Source of the DNA: Arachnopeziza araneosa
Lineage: Eukaryota > Ascomycota > Leotiomycetes > Helotiales > Arachnopezizaceae
DNA: 64,000 bases
Direction: 5' to 3'
Assembly: GCA_003988855.1 (NCBI GenBank)
Contig: QYAI01000082.1
Span: forward strand, 124,001 to 188,000
The stretch's first letter is position 1; each line of letters begins with the position of its first letter. Below, piece by piece: positions 35,740-46,087 of this stretch. A model generated the notes under the pieces. The model saw nothing but the letters and a program-made list of their open reading frames with translations, was not told the DNA's origin and did not search any database. A program made the position numbers and the translations under genes.

Positions 35740-36064
35740 TCATTCGTGGAGAAGAAGCTTACTTGACCTGGTATCCTTCGGTATCGTCTTTTTTGGCTGA
35801 GTTTCCTTACTCCTCGATAGCTTAGCCTTTACGCTCTCCTTAATCTTTAGTAATGAGTTGGTAGAGGCGAAAGAGCTGGCTGTGATAGTTGACATGGCAT
35901 CAACCTCCTTTGTCGGCTTCACTGGCTTCACCTTGGGCGATGCGGGATGGAAGAGAGTAGGTGGGAGGTCGTGTGGGAAGCCTAGTATTATTAGTGTTGC
36001 TTCAAAAGCAGAAAGGAAGAATAAGCATACGAGTCTGCTGGAAAGCTGGGAATCCGTTAGGCAT
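35740..36064 (-). CDS. small hypothetical protein, Lys/Ser-rich
   Basis: Tentative two-exon gene, 36064-36031 and 35981-35740, about 91 residues. The intron has a GTATGC donor and an AATACTAG acceptor, and the joined frame stays open. The protein begins MPNGFPAFQQTRFPHD and continues with a polar stretch rich in Lys, Ser and Thr (KIKESVKAKLSRSKE). No family is recognised and there are no membrane segments. A possible further intron (donor GTAAGC near 35760) could change the C-terminus. It is convergent with ask1, 287 bp away. Confidence 0.4.
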
Positions 36065-37735
36065 TTTGGTGGTATTCTTGTTGGTTATTTTTATGAAGAA
36101 TGGTTGGTATATTGACTATGGTGTTGAAAGTTTGAATGGGAAACTTGTGTTCGGTGTTTGATGTTGTATGGCGATGATATTTCAACTTCAATCTCAAGGG
36201 AGAAAGAGCCCATATATATAACATTTTGAGATTGGAGTCCCTACTCCATTCCGGGGCTCAAGCTCACTCATTCTCACGCACCAACACATGTATCAACCTC
36301 ACATCATGCTCCTTCCCCGTCGTCCTCAGCCTGATTTACCAAACAAGCGGCGTGAGCGAACTCCGCACCCATCCCAAATGGAGCTTTCGTAAGCAACAGC
36401 AACGTTTATCCGAGAGTGACTCAAGGCTGCTCTGTTGCGTACAGTACTTGGCTCGTTCGGCGTGCAGGCCAACGGAATTTGCATAGCGGATTTAGAATAT
36501 CTGTACGTGATTCAAAGTGGAAATTTCCGGCGCCCAATCGAGGAAGCGCCCCACGCGGTGAGTGGAACTAGGCAAAGGCGTTAAGAGTATTTGACCAAGT
36601 GACCGAGAATGAGTACGTGAATTTATGTTGGCGCCTATCTGATAATACCTTGTAGTTTGTGGCTGCCAAGTTCAAGCTTTTTGTACCTCATTACCGACTC
36701 CTGTGCAAACCATCCCACTGGTTCCCACACCACTCCTGTACCTTACATAGCTTTACCAAACTCGATCTGTCCCGGCGAGGGAGGCTTTCAAAGTCGTCGT
36801 CGTCCTTGATAGCACAGCATCGTATCAAGCCACACGCCTTTCCATGACCTTTTCCATTCCGCTTCCTCGATTGCGGATATGCGTGGCCGTCTCATCTCTG
36901 CCTAAGGTGATTACAACCAGGCACCCAATCCAATACCAGCGTGATGGGAATGTATATCAAGGTATACGAATATGTTTCATCATCAAGTCCGAACCCGAAC
37001 CCAAACCAAAGCCGGCAAAGGTGCTCATCCATCTGCCTGCTGTAGTTCAAACTTTATTCGTATGCTTAGATCTTAAGTACGGGGTTGGGGCTCGTTATTC
37101 CGAACCCCGCGAATTATATGTAGGAGCTCCGAGATCCTACACCGTTGCTTAATAATTCACAATGAATGGCATTGAGAGACATTGCACCAGACTGAGTCAT
37201 TTTAAGATGGAACCGAGTAGATAGGCGTTATATTGCGTCATCGAGTCATGTTAATCCTGTTCATCTTGTTCAATTCCGTTTTGTCTCCACTGTGATACTG
37301 CATGTGCTAAGCCTCACCGATTTTATTTCCAATTGTGCCTTATCGTCAAGGGAGAAAGAGCCATAATAATTTGGGAGGGCAAAAGTGCGGAACAACCAAT
37401 GGGGATGCCTTGTGCTCTTCGATGATATCCGGGTTCATATTCAAACTAATTGACGATTCCTTGATATCTAGAAGCTATCCAAAGGGTTATAAACCTCTTC
37501 GCCGAACACCAATATGGGCAACCAGATCACATTGCCAGAGAGCGAGGCTTATTTTGATGTTTATTCTATTGGATTATTAAAATTCTGTATTATAGACCAT
37601 TTGGCTGCAATCAGGTCTAAAGAAGCTCCTGACGCCCCCTATAGACAGATGCAGTTGCCTTTTCTGGGCATCGGAATTATGCACACTGATTAGTGGACTT
37701 TCATTAAAGCTAATGTCAAAACTCATCATTGTCAT
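36065..37735. other. intergenic stretch without a convincing gene
   Basis: About 1.7 kb. The open frames (for example 36226-36486 and 36844-37152, both +) are Ser/Pro/Arg-rich and match nothing. The right end holds the erg5 3' UTR. No element recognised. Confidence 0.5.
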
Positions 37736-39522
37736 TCAAGGTCTTTTGGTGAAGGTGAGGGGGCAATCATCCTATGCTGATGTTAGTGTGCGCTAAAACT
37801 TAGATACATCAACTTGCCTTGGGGAAAATAGTAGCAAACACCTTGATTTCCTCAGAGAGAGGTGTGGGATGGTGAGCCCAGTCGAGAGTCATTGCAGCTT
37901 TTCCAATCATAAGGGCTAAGTTAAGTTGAGCGTAAGTCTGACCAAGACAGTAATGAGGACCAGTCCCGAACACCAAGAAGTTCTTTGCGCCCTTCACCTC
38001 AGCATCTCCGGTAACGTAACGATCGGGGTCATAATGATCGGGGTTGGTATAAATTTCCGGGTCGCGGAGAGAAGGATAAGTAGTTGGGATGACCATGGCG
38101 CCTAGGTTTGGTGAGTGATGATTTCTTACTGACTTGTTAGACTAACCTTTGGGAACAGTATAAGTAGGAGTGATTGGGAAAGCTTTCTTGGCAAGATATG
38201 GCACCATCAAGACTGGAGGCCGATATCTTAACAACTCACGAACGGCACCTTTGGTGTAGACCATTTCGTCAAGCATTTCCATAGTAATAGGTTTGTTACG
38301 ATCTCCTCCTCGGACGCGCAAATTCTCCTCACGAATCTTGTCAAGGCATTCGGGACGCTGAGCCATGATTTGGAACAACCAGGTGCAAGCACTGCTGGTG
38401 GCATCCTGAGACGCAAATAAGAGGGTAAACACAGTTTGAGCGACTTCATAGTCTGAGAACTCGCGTAGAAGAGGTGATGGCTTCTCAATACCATCCATGG
38501 AAAGGCCTTTCTCCTTACGTTCACGGTATTTAGCAGAGTCCAGTTGGTGTTTGATCCAGCCATCCATAATGCAAGTGATATCACCTCCAGCAGCCATACG
38601 GACCTTGCTCTTTGCAGAACACTTGGAGAACTCATCGAGGACCATATCCGCAGCTTTCTTTCCATACCATGTCTTTGTAAATGGAACCATGATTGGAAAG
38701 TTTACAAGCTCCATTGCTGCTGTAATATTATAATAATCATCTGCGATCTTCTTAATGGCTTCATCCGTGATATAGTGTCCAACAAAAGTTCGGCATGCGA
38801 CGGCGCACATAAGTTCTCGGAACTCAGGCATGAATGGGATAGGTTTACCACCGGCATCCTTGGTGATCTTCAGGTATCGCTTGAAATAATCATTATAGCA
38901 TTCATCCTGTCCGGGCAGATATGTTATAAGTGCCTGGCGCGTGAACAAGCCATTGAGGCCTTTACGGAAATCAACATGTGCTTGCCCATCCAAGAAGACC
39001 CAGTTGGTTGGGCCCAACAACTTATGTGCAGCATCTACAACACATGGCTTAAGATACTGAGGCGAGTTGAAGATTTTTCGAGACAGATCCCGAGTGGAGG
39101 CAATAACAACAAATCTACAGAATTAGCAAATGTCTAAATCATTCAAGTTGGCGCTTACTTGTGAAAGACAGATACGCAGCTGAGCGGGCCACTGGCCCAT
39201 TTTGCCTGGTATTCCTCAAACTTGGGGTCCATTGACTGCAAAAAAGGGCCAATGAAAGGAATTTTCCATGCTGGGCCAACGATTGAACCTTTCTGCCAAA
39301 TATAGCTGACTGTAGCATTGTGAGCCAAGTCTAGCGTTGAGTACTGCGATACTCACATTGATCATATGCCACCAAGACAAGGAGAATAGTGAGGGCAACA
39401 GTCCACGCGCTGGTCTGCGAGAGACGTGCTATTATGCCATCGATCTGCGGATTTCCAACAATCTTTGCATACTGTGCGTCTGCTAACGGCGACGCGAAGC
39501 TCATATTTGAGGCCGAAGCCAT
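37736..39522 (-). CDS. erg5: sterol C-22 desaturase, cytochrome P450 CYP61
   Basis: Five exons read downwards: 39522-39357, 39309-39159, 39114-38147, 38101-37818 and 37771-37736, about 534 residues. The enzyme puts the C22-C23 double bond into the ergosterol side chain, at the ER. Residues 34-55 form the N-terminal membrane anchor (WTVALTILLVLVAY). P450 motifs: I-helix LFASQDATSSACTW, ExxR at 399-402 (ELLR), and heme loop FGTGPHYCLG with the axial Cys480. The last 12-codon exon (DDCPLTFTKRP) is joined through a GC-AG intron (AAG|GCAAGT, branch CTAAC, acceptor CATAG). Without it the protein would end early at KAS. ERG5 is a known target of sterol regulators, but no site was assigned here. Confidence 0.95.
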
Positions 39523-40988
39523 TATCCAATTGTACCTGATTATGCACCTGCTCGATTAGGGGTCCTATCAACGCTGGGATAACGTTTTGCCTTTCTCAGG
39601 GACAATTGAGGCACAGAGGACGACTGAACAAGGTGCCAAAGGAGCCCGGTTGAATTGAGATACTAGGGGCGGGAGGAAGAAAGTTTGTAAGGGGAAGAGA
39701 GAAGAGGTGCAGTTGAAGTTGTTGAATTAGGAATGGAAATTTTGGGATTAGCTCCAATCGCAACGAGCGCAATCTCCAGACCCACTAGTGAATGTCGAAC
39801 CATGCGGGATCTTGACAGCCGGCCGAGAATCTCCCAGGGACGGCCCAGGCGGAGCATCAACACCTCAATCATTACAAAGGATAGTGGGTGGAATTACAAA
39901 CACCTGCGCCTAAAGACATCAGAAGACAGCCTGTTTTAATACAACTTCCTATTCGTGTTCACCTTCTCGCACAAAATACGAATACGGTCTTGGAGTAGCA
40001 TTGAGCGAGCAGGGTATATGTTGACCGCCTTTCACCTTCTCCGGCCAGTGAGCTGTATTCCCTTGCAACACAAATTGAAAGATGGTTATAAGAGTCAAAC
40101 AGAGAGCCACGCCGACGATCCATAACCAGCGTTCCTCGAGAGGCCAAAAAGAGAGAGGTTGTGAGATGCAACTCACTTCTCAAATCCAAGATTGCAAATG
40201 TTTTCTGACTACGGAGTTATCTCCGGCAAGCTCGGCTTTACTGGTCACCATATCAAAGGGGTCTGCAATTGTTCGTATTCGAGTGATAACGGAAACTAGA
40301 GACGAAAAAGTATGACCATCCTTTGAAAATGGTCATATAGCCTTCGGGAATAGGAATGTTCATCGCTAAGTAGAAGCAAATCCAAAACAGCATTCGACTG
40401 GTTTAGTTAGATATATGTGTAAGAATTATGCTTCTATCGAGAATGATAACATTGAAACAGCTGCATTATTTTTTGGGAGACTAGGGGACCAAGAAAGACT
40501 CGATGATACCTAGATGTCGTCATTGGCTATTCTGTGAATGCTGCCTCTGCTATTGAAAATAGCGTAGGTGCTTGGCGGGCTTGAATAGGTCATATCAGGT
40601 GGATCAAAACTTTGCAAAATCACTAATGATGATCTCTCTAAGCTTGAGATACTCTGAGCGCTGTTAATTGATTCGAGCCATATCGGAGGCAGAAAGCTTG
40701 AAAAAAGAGAGAACGCTAGTCACAAAACTTCTATAACAAAGCAAAGCACTTTGAATATAGACAGATACATCAAATCAGCCAACCAATTCTATCTTCTGTA
40801 GGCAAAATATGATAAGTTAATGAGATTCAACTTACCTCAGCGTATAAAAACCTTGTTTGGCAATAATCAATTACCATAAGGTTGTATTACCAATGAAGGC
40901 AAGGGTGTGATTGCGAAATCTGGGGTAGCTTGACTGAGCCAAGAACTTTCTCCTCATAGCTATTCCTCCTCCCCGCCTGACCTTCAAA
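39523..40988. other. intergenic region between erg5 and the rhodanese gene
   Basis: It holds both divergent promoters. One minus-strand frame, 39949-40176, starts with ATG and codes 75 residues with one hydrophobic segment (WIVGVALCLTLITIFQFVL). It could be a small membrane protein but has no family match or splice support. The rest shows nothing. Confidence 0.45.
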
Positions 40989-41582
40989 ATGTCTACTCCA
41001 CGCCTTGCCAGATCTCTGTTATTACGAAACTCGCGAATTGCTACTACGAGAACATTTCGACAATTCCGCGCCCCTCCAGCTTTCACCCGTCCTCGATTTT
41101 ACCCCACTGTCCGCAAACCTCTACAATGTAGAGCATACTCCCAGGACGCCCATCCTTCCAACACCAGCAAACTTTATTCCTTCCAAGATGTACAGCTCAT
41201 CTCCACTACCTTCCATTTCGCTCCCACTAACTTCTGCGCCCAGATAAAATCCCACCTTGCCTCGTTAAAACCATCATTCACCCTAATCGACGTCCGAGAG
41301 CTTAGTGAGCTCAAGACCACAGGGACCATCCCGGGCTCCCTCAATATCCCCGTAACCTCCGCACCAGAAGCCTTCTTTCTCTCGCCCGAAGAATTTGAGG
41401 ATAAATTTGGCTTTGAGCGGCCGACGAAGGGAGAAGAGGTTGTGTTCTATTGTAGAGCTGGGGTGAGGAGTCGGGCTGCAGCGGAGTTGGCGCGGCAGGC
41501 AGGGTGGGAGAACGTAGGGGAGTATAGGGGGAGTTGGAATGAGTGGGAAGCAGAAGGAGGGGAGAGGGAGAGTATTAAATGA
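40989..41582 (+). CDS. rhodanese-domain sulfurtransferase, probably mitochondrial
   Basis: Two exons, 40989-41189 and 41244-41582, about 179 residues when spliced. The first 50 residues are Arg/Ser/Thr-rich and lack acids (MSTPRLARSLLLRNSR), a mitochondrial presequence. The single rhodanese domain follows: FTLIDVRE, GTIPGSLNIPV, and the active loop YCRAGVRSR with the persulfide-forming Cys, then GWENVGEYRGSWNEW. Such proteins transfer sulfane sulfur to acceptors such as thiols. The 54-nt intron (GTACAG donor, CACTAAC branch, CCCAG acceptor) is a multiple of three and has no stop, so unspliced RNA would give 197 residues with 18 extra. The spliced form fits the family better. Confidence 0.88.
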   Translation: MSTPRLARSLLLRNSRIATTRTFRQFRAPPAFTRPRFYPTVRKPLQCRAYSQDAHPSNTSKLYSFQDVQLISTTFHFAPTNFCAQIKSHLASLKPSFTLIDVRELSELKTTGTIPGSLNIPVTSAPEAFFLSPEEFEDKFGFERPTKGEEVVFYCRAGVRSRAAAELARQAGWENVGEYRGSWNEWEAEGGERESIK

Positions 41583-42152
41583 GGAGTACGGCTGAGGTGA
41601 GAAGGCATCTGCTTCAGAAGGCCGTGGCCTACCTGTGTGCTATGGGTAAATAAGGTGTTTGTTTTAAAATGGATAGAGGTATTTGAGGCTTTAGCGGAGA
41701 TGACTGAGAGAACACCCCCAGAACCCTCCTCTAAGACATTCTTTTTGGTTTTAAGATTATGGTGATAACGAATCCTCTTTTTAGACTTGTCGTTTGGTTC
41801 ACTTTCGCCCATATATATTAACTTACAAACCTTTAGGGATATTTCCTTTCAAAATGTTCGCTGACCAAGTCATAATCTGAGATGGCGAAAAGCTCTGACG
41901 AGCTTCTGTGGTCTTGGCTAAAAGATATTTGGGGACGTTTGCTCATACAAACTACTGTTGGTTCTGATAATGTGATCATTTATGTAAGAACCATATCAGA
42001 TACATATCCCATCAGGTGTAGTTAGCAATCAGCAATGTCAGAATGACGGAGAAATCTAGAAGTGGTAGCTTAGGCTAGAATTGTTTCACGTGGAGACTCG
42101 TCCTTGGATCTATTTCTCGAATAATACAGATAATACAACCTGATCCTCGTCA
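41583..42152. other. convergent intergenic region
   Basis: Between the 3' ends of the rhodanese and Yip1-family genes. The minus-strand frame at 41447-41812 overlaps the rhodanese gene in antisense and is a shadow. Confidence 0.5.
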
Positions 42153-43105
42153 CTACATGAACATCTTAGACTCTCCTTTCTCTGGAGGAGTAGTCTTATC
42201 CTGATCCAACGGGCTATCATGTGCAAAAGCAAGAATCTTAATTGCAATAGCCAATCCAGCATGAAGGCACACTACCAATATCAGCAATGCTTTGCTTGTC
42301 TTCTTGTCCGTGGCACTCAGAACGGGGTAGAGGTTTCTGAGCAAGAAAGCTACACTCAAGCCAAATCCAACACCGACGAAGACCCAGTTGAGGCTATTGA
42401 TTTGTGACCATGAGATTAGAGCAACGGGTATCCAAATGAGGTTGGAATAGCCATACAAAGCCCAGCATTCAAGGAGATTGGCAGATTCGCTACCAAAGTA
42501 CTTCAGCGCTAAAAAAAGAGCGACGGGGATAACGAGAGTGTAGCCATAGATCAGACCAGCAGCACCTAATAATATCAGTAAAGATCCAACATCCACATAC
42601 ATATACACCTACCACTAAGTAACTTGAAACTATAGACAAAGGTCCCCTCGCCTCCTTCCGCGAGGCGTTTGCTTATTGTTCCACCCAAGAACAGGATGAA
42701 TACCACAGCTGTTGCAATCCAGATAGGACCATACAAGTCAGGGTTTCCCTCTAGCACATCTAAGAAATTTGCTCGAGGATATAACGCGGCCCAGCATCTT
42801 GCTAAGACAGTATTGGTATCCACATCGAAGAATTGCGCATAGAACGATAATGTCCATAGGAATCGTTTTGATGACCCGCTCCCGGCTGTGACTGGTGCCG
42901 GAAGACCAGATGAGGCCCCAGGTATCTTTCTCGAAGAGGAGGGTTCGGTATTGAAGTTTGAGGAATGGAATTCTAGGTCTTCTTGGAGATCTGTGTGACC
43001 AAGGTCACCCTGTGATGATAGTTTAGCTGGAGTTCTTTGCATATAATGTGGTGAGCTTACCTCCTCATCAACATCAACAACAACATCGTAGCCAGCTCCG
43101 GACAT
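42153..43105 (-). CDS. Yip1-family Golgi membrane protein (YIPF1/2-like)
   Basis: Three exons read downwards: 43105-43061, 43009-42613 and 42565-42153, about 284 residues. Yip1-family proteins bind Rab GTPases and sit in ER-Golgi membranes. The N-terminus is a polar cytosolic tail (GYDVVVDVDEE, GDLGHTDLQEDLEFHSSNF). Then come FYAQFFDVDT and YGPIWIATAVVFILFL, the Yip1-domain entry. Five membrane segments are visible, among them GYTLVIPVALFLALKYF, NLIWIPVALISW, WVFVGVGFGLSVAFLL and LLILVVCLHAGLAIAI. The first intron is 51 nt, stop-free and 3n, so its removal is inferred from the GTAAGC/ACAG signals and from the smoother tail. The subfamily call is less sure than the fold. Confidence 0.85.
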
Positions 43106-45058
43106 CTTGTTAAAATGTGTGAACTTTGATGTTCCTTAATTTAAAGCTTGTGATGCTTTCGCAATGACAGCTTGCGAACGTCCTACGCTAAAGTATACCC
43201 CTGCAGGCCGAATCCTTGCGTAGGTAAGAACTTCACTTTCCGAAATCTCTGTTGATAAGTAAAGCTGATGTTAACGTTGGGAAAAACATCGCCTCCAAAT
43301 CTGGACAATAAACCTCGGAATTCAGGTTCAATTAATAATCCGGTTTGATGGTTCAAAGGAGCTCATTTCAACCAGATTTAGAGCTACGATCAGCAGTTTT
43401 TAAAGCTTCTCAGAACTTCGAGCTTAACTATTTCAGTGGTCATATTTGCAGAAGATGACAGCTATTTTGCTGCTTTGGTCATTGGAAGAATATAACTGCG
43501 TCGTACTTTCTAACTTAGTCAAATATTAGGTACGGCCAAAAATCAAAGATTCCTACCTTATATTTACGATGAGAATTATCACTAGAAGGACTGAGGGATG
43601 GGAGATAATTGCTAAAAGCGAACTAGTATGCGATTCCCAAGAACGGATGGGATTTTAAATCTTCGCAAACCCTTATGCAAGCTTCACGAGGGTCTGATTT
43701 ATTGAGAGAGCTTTGATTAGATATTCTAGCTCACTCAATCAAGGGTGTTGCGGTCACGGCTGAACATCGCAATAAAAAATTAGACACGGGCATAGGCAAA
43801 TATAATGATTTCCTCAAGATATGTAGAAACGTCGAAAATCTAATTAACAAACGCGAGAAATGCCAAAGTACAACTAAGGTTCAAGTGCAACCAGACCTTA
43901 TGAAGAAAGAAAGAAATACCTCTTTCGCTAACTTAACGCAAAGTTGATGATCCGTGCAACCTTGTCTTCCGGAAATGCATTGGCAGAGTACCCTGAATGG
44001 CATCAAATTTAATTTTTTTAAATCTAAACGATGTGCTAGCCATTTGATTAAAACGTGTTGAATATTCTCCAGCAGGCATGGTTGAGAAACGGGAAAACAG
44101 ATTTGCTAGTACCAAGAAGCTGGGAGAAGCTAGGAGAAGAACGAAGGAAATGAAATGGAAGGCTCTCACTATGAAACGAGCGAACGAAGTTCCCAAACCT
44201 CGCTCAAAGCTGGATATAGTGAGATCTTTGAAGATGAAATGACTATCTCATAAGTATCCTCAAGGAGACTAGATGAGCTAGGTGAAGAGCCGAAAGCGAC
44301 GTACGACTAGTACTACAGTATGATAGTCTCAAAACAACGTGTTAAAGAATAAACGAATGAGACCTGCTAGTACAATAAGTGGTGCTCTAGATGAATTATC
44401 ATTGTTGTGTCTAGAGAACGAAGTATCAGGAAGCGAGCAGAATAAGACTACTACAAGAGTTCAAGTCCAAGCGAGAACCTGGAGAGTAAAGAAGACATCA
44501 CTGTTGCTGGAGCATCCGGTTTTCAGAACGAGATCCTAGAAAATGAGCACATGGAGACTCCTGCTATAGCAGTTCAAGTCCCTGACGAGATTATATAAGT
44601 GGGTCTGATAGAGCGGCTAACAATCGAGATGAAACACCAAAGAGCAACAAAAGGAGACCTGCCGCTACAGCAAATCGAGTTTCCGAAGCATCTACAAGTT
44701 AGTCTTTAACCAAAGCTCCCTGCTTCATAAAATGAATTGGGTGACCGGCTTTCCCCAAACATGATTGAGGGTAGTCAGCAAATGTCAACATTTGCGGCAA
44801 ACTAGTTCGCCCATTTGTGTCTTTCATAATTACCAACAATTCACACCCCATGTTTTAACAATCGAGCCATGATAAATATCACGAATCTCATCCGCATTGC
44901 TTAATCATTGTCCATTGCTTGTGATTCTCATGCTAACGTGACAAACACAGCTTTATGCCATCCCAGTAGCCAGTGATCCATGCAAAGAAAATCTCTTGCC
45001 TCCCTCCTACAAGCAGCTCTTTTCGTCCCGCACAACCCCAAACGCCCAAACGAATAGT
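43106..45058. other. intergenic stretch with coding-like degenerate segment
   Basis: About 2 kb. Between about 44290 and 44705 the plus strand carries several imperfect copies of a short unit (such as GAGACCTGC-GCTACA) interrupted by stops. Translated in pieces they give RPA-x-T-like segments. This may be a decayed gene. The frame at 43933-44196 (-) is hydrophobic at its start but lacks an ATG. Elsewhere nothing is seen. Confidence 0.4.
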
Positions 45059-45721
45059 TTACTTTAGCTTCTTCTTTGGTCGGAGTTGGTTGGTGTGTCC
45101 GCACTTCTTCTTTCTGCAGTTGGTGGCACGAGGTGGGAGACGGGCCTAAACTTGTCAGTTGGAATTTGGGGATTGAATAACAGGAACGCACATAGCACTT
45201 TCGGCAGATCATCTTCTCGCAATTGAATTTGGAAGCAAGGGCCTTGAGGGAGGGCTCAATGATACCACCACGGAGACGGAGGACCAAGTGAAGAGTAGAC
45301 TCCTGCAAACACATTATTAGCCCAATTCCTCAAGCTCTCAAATCCTTTTCGGCGCTTTCGAGTCCATCATCCTTAAGAATCCTTCATTCATACCTTCTGG
45401 ATATTGTAATCGCTCAAAGTGCGTCCATCCTCCAGCTGCTTTCCTGCAAAGATCAAGCGCTGCTGGTCCGGTGGGATTCCTTCTTTGTCTTGAATTTTGC
45501 TTTTCACGTTGTCGATTGTGTCGCTAGACTCAACTTCCAAAGTGATAGTCTTCCCCGTCACTGAGAATAGGTTAGGAGGTGTTTTCAGTCGTTGGTGGCG
45601 TTGTTGAGAGGTGCCAGCCAAAGGAACTTACGGGTCTTGACGAAGATCTGCACTTTAAGACAAGGAATATTAGCAGATGATCTAATTTTTCTAGTAGTCA
45701 ACAGAGCTGAGAAAACTCACT
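45059..45721 (-). CDS. ubi1: ubiquitin-ribosomal protein eL40 fusion
   Basis: Five exons read downwards: 45721 (single coding base A), 45652-45632, 45560-45394, 45302-45192 and 45145-45059, 128 residues, exactly the family length. Residues 1-76 are ubiquitin (MQIFVKTLTGKTITLEV to LVLRLRGG), released by deubiquitinases after the diglycine. Residues 77-128 (IIEPSLKALASKF to RPKKKLK) are eL40 of the large ribosomal subunit, with its four zinc cysteines (CRKCY, NCRKKKCG). Oddly, the first intron splits the initiator codon: the A of ATG is at the end of exon 1 (AATCA|GTGAGT) and TG opens exon 2 (TTAAAG|TGCAG). There is no other ATG for the conserved start. Confidence 0.96.
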
Positions 45722-46087
45722 GATTGCGGTTTCGACGACGAAGTTGTTATCGGTAGAATTCGATGTTGAAAATAATGGAAGGTGCAAGTGTGCCGCAGGC
45801 GTCGCTTACTAGCGCCACAACACGTGATAACAAAGAGCTACTGGAGGTGATGGAACTCAATATATTTAGGATTAGGCAACTAGGGTAGGCAAGGTATCCG
45901 GCTATCAACTTAGATGCGTAAATTGAATTTCAAGGGGTTGTAATAAAGCGTTGAAGTCACTTGATTCACGAGGGAGATATAATTTTATGAAGGGTCTAGA
46001 AGGATGTACATGCAAGACAAATCGCTTATTGAGTATGAGTATTAGATTCAATTGTAGTTTTAGTACATCCTATATCAAAAATCTTGA
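45722..46087. other. ubiquitin-eL40 upstream region / vps52 3' flank
   Basis: 366 bp with the promoter and 5' UTR of the ubiquitin gene and the end of vps52. No specific element identified. Confidence 0.5.

Noticed and set aside
44448..44590. GTTCAAGTCC motifs resembling a tRNA B box
   Set aside because: No matching A box, cloverleaf or terminator at the right distance, so no tRNA gene.
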